Source of the DNA: Deltaproteobacteria bacterium
Lineage (GTDB): Bacteria; Desulfobacterota; Syntrophia; Syntrophales; UBA2210
Length of the DNA: 44,720 bases
Direction of reading: 5' to 3'
NCBI GenBank assembly: GCA_019314085.1
Contig: JAFCZZ010000004.1
Coordinates: 1-44,720, forward strand
This document shows positions 23,731-32,542 of the stretch, piece by piece. A program made the translations under genes and the position numbers. The notes under the pieces are model-generated. The model was given only the letters and a program-made list of their open reading frames with translations. It searched no databases and had not been told where the DNA came from. Each line of letters opens with the position of its first letter. Position 1 is the stretch's first letter.

Positions 23731-25184
23731 AAGCTTCCTCTTGCCTCTTGCATTGCCTTTAATTTAGCTCTATACCCCTTCGTTGTCTTTTTGTAAAGGT
23801 ACGCCAGCGCTTGAGTCATTGCATCAACTCTATCATCGGGGCGGCCTGCAATGCCCGTAAATTTAACCAGCTCCTCTACAAAATCCCCGACCCAAGGTGC
23901 AACCGCCGGGTTAGGGATATGTACATTTCCGGCCTCCCACAAAGGTGCAACCGCTTGCGCTCGTACCCACTTGCCACCCTGCGGATTTACGGCAATGATA
24001 CCGGGTATAGAGCCCTTTAGTAGCTCTATGACGGCGGTGCCGTTGGCTTTATCCTCAATCAATTTTGTTTTGGCTTTTGGCCATTTTGCCGACATTGCGA
24101 CGATAGCCCGCATGGTTGCCGCTATCCCCATTTTGTCAGCCACCGAATCTAAGAGATAATACTCCCCGCCCTTGACCAACCAAACCTGGCCCGCAACCGA
24201 ATCTGAGGTTTTCAAATCTTTGAAAGAGCAATCCCAAGACTGTATAATTTTGGTCTTGCGGGCCGGGTACTCGTTCCAGTGCTGTATCCAAGAGCGTTGG
24301 AATAATTCCCCCCCAGGAGGACTTGGCAATTGGTCATGCTGTGCAGCTGCACCACGCGCCCCAAGCTCTTTACGCTGCACTTTTACCGCTTCCTCCGGGA
24401 AACGCTCCGGCCATAAAAGTTCCCCCTCTACCGTCCTAAAATCGACGTGCCCAAGGGAGGTCTCATAGTGCCTTTCGGGGTCATACTTCATTGGGAGGCA
24501 TAGAAGCTCGTAGCCTTGGTCTATCAAGAGCCCAGCTAAATCTGCCTCGTGGAGCCTCTGCATAACCACCACACGGGCCGAATTGGCCACGCTGGTGAGC
24601 CGGGTAGACATGGTTTCATCCCACCACTCAGACGCCTTCGCAAGGGCGTTGCCATCGGCATTCATGAGCCCCGTAACATCCATCGGCTTTAGTGGGTCGT
24701 CCGCTACCTGAATATCAGCATGGTCCCCCGTAATCGCACCTCCCACCGATGTGGCCATACGCATACCCGCGCTATCGTTTACGAATTTATCGGCCCCCCA
24801 AGGTTCCGCCCGTTCGATAGGCCATCGGGCTTGGAACCAAGCAGACTCGATAAGGCGCCTTGTGCGGGTATTGTCCCGGCGGCTCAAAGTGGCTGAATAC
24901 GAGGCGTAGATAAATTTAGTTTGCGGGCGCTGGCTCCACTCCCATGCAGGCCAAAATACACAGACCAAAAGGCTTTTCATGGCCCCGGGCGGGATGTTAA
25001 TCACGAGCCTTTTTATATCCCGGCGGGATACGGCCTCAAGGTGGGCGCAAATTACGTCTATATGCCAGTTATGGGAGTATGGGCGGGCAGGTTCCACCTG
25101 TGGCCATGCTAGTTTGACAAATTCGGCTAGGCTTCGACTGGCAAGCTCCCGCTCTGCATTAATTAGCCTGTGCGAATCCGCCAC
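23727..25184 (-). CDS. Terminase large subunit
   Basis: A 485-residue DNA packaging motor. Walker A is at 64-71 (IPPGAMKS), the Walker B acidic pair at about 162-163 (VADDP), and the RNase H-like nuclease starts with D318 (IIQSWDCSFKD), with a late GRPDDRVDAMTQA for the last acidic residue. It couples ATP hydrolysis to packaging and cuts concatemers. It overlaps the portal gene by 4 bases. Confidence 0.93.
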   Translation of the reverse strand: MADSHRLINAERELASRSLAEFVKLAWPQVEPARPYSHNWHIDVICAHLEAVSRRDIKRLVINIPPGAMKSLLVCVFWPAWEWSQRPQTKFIYASYSATLSRRDNTRTRRLIESAWFQARWPIERAEPWGADKFVNDSAGMRMATSVGGAITGDHADIQVADDPLKPMDVTGLMNADGNALAKASEWWDETMSTRLTSVANSARVVVMQRLHEADLAGLLIDQGYELLCLPMKYDPERHYETSLGHVDFRTVEGELLWPERFPEEAVKVQRKELGARGAAAQHDQLPSPPGGELFQRSWIQHWNEYPARKTKIIQSWDCSFKDLKTSDSVAGQVWLVKGGEYYLLDSVADKMGIAATMRAIVAMSAKWPKAKTKLIEDKANGTAVIELLKGSIPGIIAVNPQGGKWVRAQAVAPLWEAGNVHIPNPAVAPWVGDFVEELVKFTGIAGRPDDRVDAMTQALAYLYKKTTKGYRAKLKAMQEARGSL

Positions 25185-25187
25185 GGC

Positions 25188-25739
25188 CTAGCCGCGAATC
25201 TTTTTCAGGAGGTCGTGATACAGTAGCAATTCGTCGGCACTAAGAGAGCTTAAGTCTTCATCAAAAGCTTGCGTTATGGAGTCAGGCTCCCCGCGATTAA
25301 GGCGCTCTATTTTGGCCCCGGCTTCCATCAGCTTGACCAGCTGGTCGGGAGTCAACACAGAACGGCGGGTAGCTGCACCTTTCTCTTTTTGGGCCTTTTC
25401 GGCTTCTATCACTCGGTCTGTGAGGGCGTGTAATTCCTTGCCTACGACCTCTTGAAAGCCTACTCCAAGGGCTATTTGCCGGGAGCGCATGGCCACAACG
25501 TCATTTAGAATTGAACGCCGGGAGCGTTTATCCAGCTCCGCTTCCCATTTCTTGACCCGCTCCACCCACTTAAAATCTTTGGAATAAATCCGCATATTGT
25601 CTGGATTCATACCGAACATTTCAGCCGTTTTTCTTACGCTTCTATCCGCCCCCAAATCACGGTAATTGCAGAAGTACAGGTAAGCTTTTGACCCTTCCCC
25701 CTCTAACGGGCCCCAAGGGGCCATAGGCGGGTTTTTCAT
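25188..25739 (-). CDS. Terminase small subunit
   Basis: A 183-residue protein with an N-terminal helix-turn-helix-like part (LGADRSVRKTAEMFGMNPDN) followed by a coiled-coil region (LDKRSRRSILNDVVAMRSRQ) and acidic C-terminus. It should recognise the packaging site. I chose ATG 25739 (MKNPPMAPWGPL) after AAGGGG; the frame could extend to GTG 25862, overlapping the gene upstream. It precedes the large subunit by 3 bases. Confidence 0.8.
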   Translation of the reverse strand: MKNPPMAPWGPLEGEGSKAYLYFCNYRDLGADRSVRKTAEMFGMNPDNMRIYSKDFKWVERVKKWEAELDKRSRRSILNDVVAMRSRQIALGVGFQEVVGKELHALTDRVIEAEKAQKEKGAATRRSVLTPDQLVKLMEAGAKIERLNRGEPDSITQAFDEDLSSLSADELLLYHDLLKKIRG

Positions 25740-25830
25740 GTTTGGGCCCCTTGGGTATGCCCCGAGATTATAAAAGCCGCCACGGGGCAGCAAAGGGGGG
25801 TGCCGAGGGTATTCTGTGCGGGTTTTAGAA

Positions 25831-26016
25831 TCACTTGCTTTCTGGCTCCACTTCGGGGGCACCTACGGAGTCACAGGCAAATTGCAGGGCCTGCTCTAAG
25901 AAATCCCCCATGCTGATTTCTTGCTCCAGAGCTGCAAGCTTTAGGCGCTTGTGGGTGCTTGGCCTCAAGTTGAAGCTAAAAACCTTTTTTCCATTTTTTA
26001 CATTGCGTACAGTCAT
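25831..26016 (-). CDS. Small ribbon-helix-helix-like DNA-binding protein
   Basis: A 61-residue protein. A basic start (RNVKNGKKVF) leads into one strand (FSFNLRPSTHKRLKLAAL) and two helices with EISMGDFLEQALQFA, as in CopG/Arc-type ribbon-helix-helix regulators. It is the first gene of the minus-strand arm, next to the origin, and could regulate the late operon or assist packaging. No sharp Shine-Dalgarno sequence is visible. Confidence 0.6.
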   Translation of the reverse strand: MTVRNVKNGKKVFSFNLRPSTHKRLKLAALEQEISMGDFLEQALQFACDSVGAPEVEPESK

Positions 26017-26027
26017 ACAGCACGATT

Positions 26028-26058
26028 AATATACTTTTGGTAAAAAAGCAAGTGTAAA
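26028..26058 (-). promoter_or_regulatory. Weak candidate promoter for the terminase operon
   Basis: On the minus strand TTTACA (26058-26053) and TATATT (26033-26028) lie 19 bases apart. The start of transcription would fall almost at the ATG of the gene at 26016. The spacing is long, so this is tentative. Confidence 0.3.
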
Positions 26059-26094
26059 AACCCCAAAAAAGAGCAAAAAACAAAAAGCCTACAA

Positions 26095-26373
26095 TTACAG
26101 GCACTTACAAAGATTACAACCTAGTTACAGCAAATCAGGCCAAATTACAGCGAATTACAGCGCCACCCCTAATGATTACAGCACGTTACAGCATTACAGC
26201 AAAAATGACCTGAAACATATTAATAATACTAATATATACTCTATACTATCTATATTAAATAATCCTTATTAAATTAGATGATTTGCTGTAATGCTGTAAA
26301 CCCTACGGAATTGCAGAGCTTTCTTGCTGTAATCTTGCTGTACATCGCTGTAACACCTATAGGTTTGCTGTAA
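26095..26373. other. Candidate replication origin with opposed iterons
   Basis: The left array has TTACAGC at 26125, 26145, 26155, 26176, 26186 and 26194, and degenerate TTACAGG/TTACAAA/TTACAAC at 26095, 26105 and 26114; most spacings are near 10 or 20 bases, so the sites face one side of the helix. The right array has the reverse complement GCTGTAA at 26285, 26293, 26326, 26347 and 26367, with GCTGTAC at 26337. Between them lies a long AT-rich stretch (about 26207-26283), a likely unwinding element. The primase-helicase gene follows. This stretch of about 470 bases (26017-26483) contains no credible gene. Confidence 0.8.
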
Positions 26374-26483
26374 CTACACCTATGGTAAATAAATAAAGTG
26401 GTAAAAACCCACGGTTTCGGCCCTTGGTATTTATTTAATTCTTTTCTCTTGCCTAAAATCTCAAGTTCTGCTAGCTGTAAGAG

Positions 26484-28877
26484 ATGATAATCTCCCACTT
26501 TAGAAATCACAAAGATAATGCCCCCTCACAGGAGGAAACCGACTGGAAAACGCTGGTTTCTGATTTCTCTGTACACCTTATAACGGACAAATTTGCGGCC
26601 CCCGCATTTAGCCCTGTGGAGTGGGCCGAAGGTTTTACCCGTGGGCTTAAAGGGATACAGGCCGTGCATTTTGGGGTTTTGGACCTTGATAAACTCACAG
26701 AAGCCCAGTTTTCGGAAGTCTCAAAAGCGGCCTCAGATTACGATTTTATCCTCTATACGACTTGGAGCCACTCCGAAAGATTCAAAGCAAAAGGCACGTG
26801 GTCTTTTAGGCTCGTGGCCCGCTTCTCCCGCCCGGTTTTAGCCTCGGAGTGGCGTAAGTTTTGGCCCCGCTTCAACGCTATTTTTGCGGGTTATTCCGAC
26901 CAGAAGTGCAAAGATGCTTCAAGGCTCTATTTCATACCCTCAGCCCCAGCTGATGGGGATGGTGAATCCATCCACAACCCCGGGCGGCCCGTTGACGTTG
27001 ACGCCCTTCTAGCCGCACCTGTACCTGAGGCTAAAGCTGAATCTCTGATAAATAAAGCCGACCTTCTAGAGCTGGCCGCCCGATTGAAAAGCAAGCGGAG
27101 CCCAGAAGCCAAGGCCGTTAGCGCCTACATATCAGAAGGGGTTGAGGGGGTGGCCTTTGCCCCACAAGGAGACCGCGACAACACGCTTTTTATCTTGGCC
27201 CGCTACTTGGCCAAAGAATGGCCACACGCAGCACCTGAACACATAGCGTCCTTTTTCAAAGAAGCGGTAGAAAAGCAGGAGGGCACAGACGGCCCCGGGC
27301 TGGAAGTCTTCACCGACAAGATAGGCCGGAAACAAAACGAGCTGGAAGATACAAAAAAAGAGCTTGAAGAGCTGGCCCAAGACAAAAGGATTTTGCGTAT
27401 ATCCGAAGCCTTCAAAGGTACACGAAACACGCCGTATACCCCCGAAGAATTGGCCCGTTATGCTTCTGAGGCAGGAGTAGCGGCCCCGCAGTTTATGGCT
27501 CTATGGATTTTGCAGGCCGGGAAAAGCTATTATTTTTTCAAAGGGGGGGAGTATGGCAAGGCCTATATGGACTCTGAAGCTCTGAGGGTGGCACAGTCTG
27601 AGCTAGCGGCGGCTTCTACGGCTGGGGTGGACCTTACCAAGGTATCTGAAAAAGGGAATATCAGCAAAAAGAAGCTTTCAGAGCTGGTGGATGAGTACGG
27701 CTCAGTGTTGGATTTTATTATAGTGGATTTGCACGCGCAAAAAAGCTCCTATGATTGGAACACAAAAACTTTGACCGAAGCCCCCACGCCTATCAGGGAC
27801 ATTGAGCCCAAAGAAAATCCGCAGGTGGCGAAGTGGCTCGAATTGCTCGGGGGAGAGAATCCAGGAAAGCTCCTGGATTGGGTGGCAGTAGTAACAGACC
27901 TCTCAGAGCCTTGTGCGTCTTTGTATCTGGGAGGGGCCCCGGGCACAGGTAAAACCCTTTTGGCCGACGCCCTAAGCCGTCTATGGAGTGAGGAAGGGCC
28001 TGTAGATATGGCTGATGCAGTGGAGAATTTCAATGATGCCTCTCTTAAGTGCCCCCTCGTTTTGGCGGATGAGGTTTTGCCCGAAGCTTTCAGAAAGCAG
28101 AGTGCTACCACGGGGGATTTGCGCAACTTCATCCAAGCCCGGGGGCGCTCACTCAAGCGCAAATTCCTACCTATGGCCACCCTTAAGGGGGCCACAAGGT
28201 TGATACTAACAGCCAATAATGAGGACCTTCTAAGAACGTCTGAAAGCCTCACAGAGAACGACATAGCCGCGATTTCGGATAGAATCCTTTCTATCGAACC
28301 TTCGGAAAAGGCAGCTGTTTACCTGCTGTCGCTCCCCCCGGAGGTTTTGCAGAGTTGGGGGGCGGGGGATACCGTTGCAGCTCACGCACTATGGCTTAAG
28401 CAGACCCGCACCGTCAAGAGGGGCAAGCGGTTTCTAGTCTCGGGGGATAGCTCGTCTCTGTCAACAAATCTGACCATTCAGACCTACTTTAATTCGATAG
28501 CACTTCGGTGGTTGGTCTCCTACCTGCAAAACCCAAAGAAGGTGGACAACACGGGGGCCGGGCTGATTAAAATTATCGACGGGGGCCTGTATGTCAACAC
28601 CCGGGCCCTTTCGGAATATTGGGAAGTGTATGAAACTGGGGAGAAAGTGCCCGCCCACCACAAAATAAACACGGCTATCAGTAGCCTGAGCCACAAAGAG
28701 CGCCGGGGCTTCAAGGATGGACGGGGCAAGCTGCAAATGTTCCGCAAAGTCAAAACCGAATACCTGGTAGCCTGGGCCGAAAAGAACCTTTTCGACATAG
28801 AAGAAAACATCGTAGCCGCGCTACAAAAAGAAACCCAGCCCAAAACCCGTGGCACCGTCGTGCCCATAAGAGGTTAG
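26484..28877 (+). CDS. Primase-helicase (AEP primase plus SF3/D5-like helicase)
   Basis: A 797-residue replication initiator. The N-terminal primase-polymerase-like domain shows the acidic pair D67/D69 (GVLDLDKL), the TTWSHS motif with H96, and DASRLYFIPSAP. The C-terminal helicase has Walker A near residue 485 (GGAPGTGKTLL), Walker B near 525 (PLVLADEVLPE) and the TANNE sensor motif near 575. Position right next to the iterons suggests that it binds or opens the origin. Residues about 270-310 form a charged coil between the two parts. Confidence 0.88.
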   Translation: MIISHFRNHKDNAPSQEETDWKTLVSDFSVHLITDKFAAPAFSPVEWAEGFTRGLKGIQAVHFGVLDLDKLTEAQFSEVSKAASDYDFILYTTWSHSERFKAKGTWSFRLVARFSRPVLASEWRKFWPRFNAIFAGYSDQKCKDASRLYFIPSAPADGDGESIHNPGRPVDVDALLAAPVPEAKAESLINKADLLELAARLKSKRSPEAKAVSAYISEGVEGVAFAPQGDRDNTLFILARYLAKEWPHAAPEHIASFFKEAVEKQEGTDGPGLEVFTDKIGRKQNELEDTKKELEELAQDKRILRISEAFKGTRNTPYTPEELARYASEAGVAAPQFMALWILQAGKSYYFFKGGEYGKAYMDSEALRVAQSELAAASTAGVDLTKVSEKGNISKKKLSELVDEYGSVLDFIIVDLHAQKSSYDWNTKTLTEAPTPIRDIEPKENPQVAKWLELLGGENPGKLLDWVAVVTDLSEPCASLYLGGAPGTGKTLLADALSRLWSEEGPVDMADAVENFNDASLKCPLVLADEVLPEAFRKQSATTGDLRNFIQARGRSLKRKFLPMATLKGATRLILTANNEDLLRTSESLTENDIAAISDRILSIEPSEKAAVYLLSLPPEVLQSWGAGDTVAAHALWLKQTRTVKRGKRFLVSGDSSSLSTNLTIQTYFNSIALRWLVSYLQNPKKVDNTGAGLIKIIDGGLYVNTRALSEYWEVYETGEKVPAHHKINTAISSLSHKERRGFKDGRGKLQMFRKVKTEYLVAWAEKNLFDIEENIVAALQKETQPKTRGTVVPIRG

Positions 28878-28882
28878 AATAG

Positions 28883-29911
28883 ATGCAACCCTTTAACGTA
28901 CTTAGTCTTTTTGATGGAATATCCGGGGGCCAAATAGCCCTGGAAAAAGCCGGGATTGAGGCCACCAACTATCTGGCGAGTGAGATAGATAGAAGGGCAA
29001 TCGAGGTAACACAGGCGAATTTTCCGGATACAATACAAATCGGGGATGTTAAAGATGTGGATATCCCCCCGGACGTCAATATAGATTTAATAATGGGGGG
29101 TTCCCCCTGCCAGTCTTTCTCTTTTGCCGGCAATCGAAAGGGTATGGCAACCTCCTGCGACATTGAGATAACAAACCTGGACCAATATCTGGAGCTAAAA
29201 GCTGAGGGCTTCGAGTTTCAAGGTCAATCCTATCTATTTTGGGAGTATGTCCGGCTTTGTTACCAAGTGAATCCTAAATATTTCCTACTCGAGAACGTCA
29301 GAATGGCCAAAAAATGGGAGAAAATTATTAGTGATACTTTGGGAGTAGAGCCTATTTATATAGACTCTAACACCAAATCAGGCCAAAACCGTAAGAGGTT
29401 GTATTGGACGAATATCCCTGTAAACAGGGAAGCCTTTAGAGACCCTAGCCCCACCAAAATCCGGGATATATTGGAAGATTCAGATTGTGACTTTGCAGAA
29501 ACCACCCTCCTGGATTTTGACAGCTCAAAAAGGATAATAAAAGAGCACTTCAAAACGGGCCATCTAGATGGCCACCTGGCGGATTGCATATTCACAGAGA
29601 GATTTTTCAAGAAAAAAATAGGCACCCTTGCCTATAAAAAAGCCCTTTCCCAGCTCAAAAGCCTTGAGCACAAGTCGAATTGCCTCACAACTTCCGGCCA
29701 AAATATCGCTAATAGTGGGTCTACAAATATCTTCTACATAAATCTCGAGGGCAAATTGAAAATCAGGCCCTTGAACCCTACAGAATGTGAGAGGCTGCAA
29801 ACCGTCCCGGAGGGGTATACCGACCATTGTTCACGCAACCTAAGGATTTCGATGCTGGGCAACGGTTGGACGATTGATGTCATAGCTGAGATTTTGAGAG
29901 GAATAAAATGA
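28883..29911 (+). CDS. DNA (cytosine-5) methyltransferase, orphan
   Basis: A 342-residue enzyme that should methylate cytosine C5 in a specific site using S-adenosylmethionine. Motif I is SLFDGISGG (8-16), the catalytic PCQ has C76 (GGSPCQSFS), the ENV motif is at 137-139 (LLENV), motif VIII is QNRKRLYW (168-175) and motif X is LGNGWTIDVI. No restriction enzyme gene is nearby, so it probably protects phage DNA or alters expression. The site between PCQ and ENV contains a modest insertion. Confidence 0.92.
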   Translation: MQPFNVLSLFDGISGGQIALEKAGIEATNYLASEIDRRAIEVTQANFPDTIQIGDVKDVDIPPDVNIDLIMGGSPCQSFSFAGNRKGMATSCDIEITNLDQYLELKAEGFEFQGQSYLFWEYVRLCYQVNPKYFLLENVRMAKKWEKIISDTLGVEPIYIDSNTKSGQNRKRLYWTNIPVNREAFRDPSPTKIRDILEDSDCDFAETTLLDFDSSKRIIKEHFKTGHLDGHLADCIFTERFFKKKIGTLAYKKALSQLKSLEHKSNCLTTSGQNIANSGSTNIFYINLEGKLKIRPLNPTECERLQTVPEGYTDHCSRNLRISMLGNGWTIDVIAEILRGIK

Positions 29912-30186
29912 AAATCCAAGCCAAAGACCACCTAAAGCTAGCCCTCGAAGCCCTCACACGCCTAGAGGATAACCTAGAGGCCCACCGCCTGAGATTCAAC
30001 ACCGCAGCAACCACAGGCAAGACCCACCTGATAAACGCCGTGCAGCACCAAATAGAAGCCCTCCCTGAGGCCAAAGACAAAAAAGAGCGTATGATGCGCA
30101 CCATCTATCTCTTAGAGGGCCTATCCAACCCTGAGGCCATCCAAGCGGCTTTTCACGTGGGCGCAGCTTATGGCCTTTTGTCATGA
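29908..30186 (+). CDS. Small helical protein, tandem paralogue 1
   Basis: A 92-residue helical protein. It opens MKIQAKDHLKLALEAL and ends AIQAAFHVGAAYGLLS. The next gene has the same start and end, so they arose by tandem duplication. It overlaps the methyltransferase stop (ATGA). Function is unknown. Confidence 0.75.
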   Translation: MKIQAKDHLKLALEALTRLEDNLEAHRLRFNTAATTGKTHLINAVQHQIEALPEAKDKKERMMRTIYLLEGLSNPEAIQAAFHVGAAYGLLS

Positions 30187-30464
30187 AAAGCCAAGCTAAA
30201 GAGCGCCTAAAGCTGGCGGTAATGACCCTTGACGCCATGAAAGAAGACATAGCAGCCCAAAGGAACCACCTAGGGCTAGACCCCGTTACAGGAGAGACCC
30301 GTATCTTAAGCCGACTTCAAGAAGAAATGAGGGACTTACCTGAAGTCGAAGACAAAGTAGGGGCTACGGTGGCCATTGCATGGAGCCTAGCGGCCTTCTA
30401 CGACTCCCCAAAAGCCATGCAGGCCGTGTATCATATGGGGGTCGTGCACGGCCTTTTAATGTAA
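30183..30464 (+). CDS. Small helical protein, tandem paralogue 2
   Basis: A 93-residue protein that opens MKSQAKERLKLAVMTL and ends AMQAVYHMGVVHGLLM, parallel to the gene before it. Identity is limited to the two ends and spacing, so the duplication is old. Its stop codon overlaps the palindrome of promoter unit C by 2 bases. Confidence 0.75.
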   Translation: MKSQAKERLKLAVMTLDAMKEDIAAQRNHLGLDPVTGETRILSRLQEEMRDLPEVEDKVGATVAIAWSLAAFYDSPKAMQAVYHMGVVHGLLM

Positions 30465-30517
30465 AAGTACTTTTATTTACGATTAGGGGTTGTGTATAAA
30501 TATACAGGGTGTATAAC
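30463..30517 (+). promoter_or_regulatory. Bipartite promoter unit C
   Basis: The palindrome AAAAGTACTTTT (30463-30474), 15 bases, then TTGTGT (30490-30495), the GTATA-AA-TATAC inverted repeat, and TATAAC (30512-30517), spacer 16. A 41-base stretch starting at 30481 is identical to that of unit E at 34181. It drives the gene at 30547. Confidence 0.75.
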
Positions 30518-30546
30518 TAGAACATACCCAAACGGAGCTAAACACC

Positions 30547-30846
30547 ATGAGCCTAGAAATCACAAACACAATCAGAAACCAAATTGGAAGCCGCGCCCTT
30601 TACATGTTAGGTGCGCAAAAATTGGGTGGGCATAAATCAGGTTTTTCTTTTCGCTTTCGTGGTTGCCAGACTCTGAATCATTGCAAAATCACGCTGAACA
30701 GCCTTGATACCTACGATATGGAATTCTGCAAGATTGGCCGCGCTCCCCATTTCAAAATCAGCAACAAGATTGAGAAGCCCGGGCTTTATGCTGACATGCT
30801 GCACAAGGCCATAGAGCAGGCTACAGGCCTTTACACCTCACTCTAA
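30547..30846 (+). CDS. Conserved phage hypothetical protein
   Basis: A 99-residue protein. The pattern LGAQKLGGHKSGFSFRFRG, then HCKITLNSLDTYDMEFCKI and ATGLYTSL, recurs in phage genomes as a short protein of unknown function with an alpha/beta look. It follows promoter unit C with a GGAG ribosome site and is followed by a stable hairpin. Confidence 0.8.
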   Translation: MSLEITNTIRNQIGSRALYMLGAQKLGGHKSGFSFRFRGCQTLNHCKITLNSLDTYDMEFCKIGRAPHFKISNKIEKPGLYADMLHKAIEQATGLYTSL

Positions 30847-30858
30847 CCGAAAAACCCA

Positions 30859-30878
30859 GCCCCGGAGCTATCCGGGGC
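30859..30878 (+). terminator. Hairpin after the unit C gene
   Basis: GCCCCGGA, loop GCTA, TCCGGGGC: a perfect 8-bp stem. No T-run follows, so it may only attenuate transcription or shield the mRNA end. Confidence 0.5.
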
Positions 30879-30901
30879 CCATCCTCCCCCGGAGAAAAAC
30901 C

Positions 30902-31279
30902 ATGATTAAAGAACAATGGCTTCAAGACCTCAAAGCGGGCGATTTGGTAATTATTGCCCGATATGGGTACCGAACCCAAAGCCGTGCAATTCTCAAAATC
31001 ACCCGCACAACGCCCACGCTAATCCTGATAGGGGAGAAACCTAATCAGGACAAGTACACACGCTCCCGAGGTGTGCCGCCCGGAAAATCCGAGGATAGGT
31101 CCCGCAGAAGCCGCTTACAGGAGCCCACCCCGGAGGCGCTAGCTCAAGTCGTGGCCGAAAACCTCAAGAAAAGGCTCTCATGCACCCTCAGCGTTGAGAA
31201 TTGGTCAACCCATAGCCTTAAAACCCTCGAAGCCGTGGCCATCGCCGCCGGGCTCCACAAGGAAGAAAACCATGATTGA
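30902..31279 (+). CDS. GD-motif hypothetical protein 1
   Basis: A 125-residue protein with WLQDLKAGDLVIIARYGYRT at the start, a likely small beta-barrel, then a basic loop and a C-terminal helix (LKTLEAVAIAAGL). The same start occurs in the next gene and a weaker version at 32543. A GGAG ribosome site precedes the ATG. No known function. Confidence 0.75.
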   Translation: MIKEQWLQDLKAGDLVIIARYGYRTQSRAILKITRTTPTLILIGEKPNQDKYTRSRGVPPGKSEDRSRRSRLQEPTPEALAQVVAENLKKRLSCTLSVENWSTHSLKTLEAVAIAAGLHKEENHD

Positions 31280-32174
31280 AAAGACAGCCCATCAACTCGA
31301 AGTAGAAGAAAAAAGAAACGCCTGGCTTCAAGACCTCAAAGCGGGCGATTTGGTAATCGTTGTGGAGCCCTTGCGGGATAGCCACCCCTTTGAAATAAAA
31401 CTCATAGAGGACGGTGGAATCTATCTAGGCTTTGGTCACGGCACCGCCGCATTTTCCCAAAAAACCGGTATGGGTCAAGGGTTCTTTGGCACCAATCCCC
31501 GCCCTTATTTGGAGGAAGCCACACCCAAAGCCCTTGCAGCTATCAAGGCCCCCCCTGTACCTTGGATGAGGCCCCATAACACCCCAGCGACACAAAACCC
31601 CGGACGTGGCCTCGCGGCACTGGCAGCCGCAGCCATACTCAAAAAGGAGAACACCGTGGGAAGCACCCTCCCCGCAATCAATACACTACTTGACCGCGAA
31701 GAATCCAAAACTAAGGCCGAAGCCCTCAAGGCACTTTTACAGGCCGTCGATACTTACCAGGAGGCTTGTGCCCCGAAGCCTGAACCCGAGCCGGAGCCCG
31801 AGCCCTTGAAGTGGACCCCACCCCCGGGGGACTTCACAATCCTAAGTGATTGCACCCTCACAGGGCAGAAATTGACAGCGGGGGACGAATACCGCCTTGC
31901 AGGCTGTGAGCGGTATCAAGAGGATACCACCAAAAGGGACGCCGCAGAGCAGCTACAAGGCCAACTCTTGCGCGCCCGCCGGGCGGAGCTTTGCCCGGAC
32001 TACGTTCCCGACTTTTCAACGTTAGATAAAAAGTGCCATCATATGCAGCTAGGTACGGGGGAGTGGGATATGGATTACAACGTGGAGTGGAAAACCCCCG
32101 GCGTGGTCTATTTCCCAGAGGCCGAAGCCCGGAAAGTACTTTCTGAATTGCAAAGCGGGTTTTTGAGCATTTAG
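31272..32174 (+). CDS. GD-motif hypothetical protein 2, long form
   Basis: A 300-residue protein. I chose ATG 31272, which overlaps the upstream stop by 8 bases; the longer frame runs back through that gene. Residues 19-32 (WLQDLKAGDLVIVV) repeat the paralogue's start. A Pro/Glu tract (PEPEPEPEPL) divides it from a C-terminal domain with a DFTILSDCTLTG strand and PGVVYFPEAEARKVL. Near the 3' end lies the palindrome of promoter unit D. Function is unknown. Confidence 0.7.
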   Translation: MIEKTAHQLEVEEKRNAWLQDLKAGDLVIVVEPLRDSHPFEIKLIEDGGIYLGFGHGTAAFSQKTGMGQGFFGTNPRPYLEEATPKALAAIKAPPVPWMRPHNTPATQNPGRGLAALAAAAILKKENTVGSTLPAINTLLDREESKTKAEALKALLQAVDTYQEACAPKPEPEPEPEPLKWTPPPGDFTILSDCTLTGQKLTAGDEYRLAGCERYQEDTTKRDAAEQLQGQLLRARRAELCPDYVPDFSTLDKKCHHMQLGTGEWDMDYNVEWKTPGVVYFPEAEARKVLSELQSGFLSI

Positions 32175-32205
32175 GGCTTGTGTATAATTATACAGGGTGT
32201 ATATT
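32132..32205 (+). promoter_or_regulatory. Bipartite promoter unit D
   Basis: The perfect palindrome GAAAGTACTTTC (32132-32143) lies inside the preceding gene; 34 bases on, TTGTGT (32178-32183), the core GTATAATTATAC (a full palindrome here) and TATATT (32200-32205), spacer 16. The predicted start of transcription is within about a base of the ATG at 32212. Confidence 0.75.
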
Positions 32206-32211
32206 AGAACA

Positions 32212-32376
32212 ATGGAAAACATCAAAACAAAGACCGACGCGAACAACGAAAGCATAAGCCGTGGTTGGTACCAGAACACAGACAAGACCTTCACCGCCTT
32301 GACTTATGCCGAATCCAAAGACTTTAAGACCCAGAAAGGGGCCGAAAAATGGTTAGCGAAAAGAGGCATAAAATGA
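32212..32376 (+). CDS. Small hypothetical protein, possibly leaderless mRNA
   Basis: A 54-residue frame read directly from sequence (starts MENIKTKTDANNESISRGW, ends AEKWLAKRGIK). The ATG lies 7 bases after the -10 element of unit D, so the message would have almost no leader, and no ribosome site is visible. It overlaps the next gene by 4 bases (ATGA). The WYQNTDKTFTALTYAESKDF stretch could form a small sheet. Function is unknown. Confidence 0.65.
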   Translation: MENIKTKTDANNESISRGWYQNTDKTFTALTYAESKDFKTQKGAEKWLAKRGIK

Positions 32377-32531
32377 ACCAACGCACCCTAAGAAAAGAAC
32401 TCAGGGCCGCAGGCTTCACCATTAAGTGGGGCCCCTTTGCACGGTGGGTCGTATCACAACGGGGCGAAGTCGTCTTTTCTGGTACGCCCTTACAGGTGGC
32501 TTGCTGGTTCAAGCTTGGGCCCGCAGCCTAA
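32373..32531 (+). CDS. Small basic hypothetical protein
   Basis: A 52-residue protein starting MNQRTLRKELRAAGFTIKWG. I chose ATG 32373 because it overlaps the upstream TGA. The motif LRKELRAAGF...WVVSQRGEVVFSG suggests a helix and a beta hairpin; no family assigned. Confidence 0.65.
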   Translation: MNQRTLRKELRAAGFTIKWGPFARWVVSQRGEVVFSGTPLQVACWFKLGPAA

Positions 32532-32542
32532 AGGAAAAAGAA

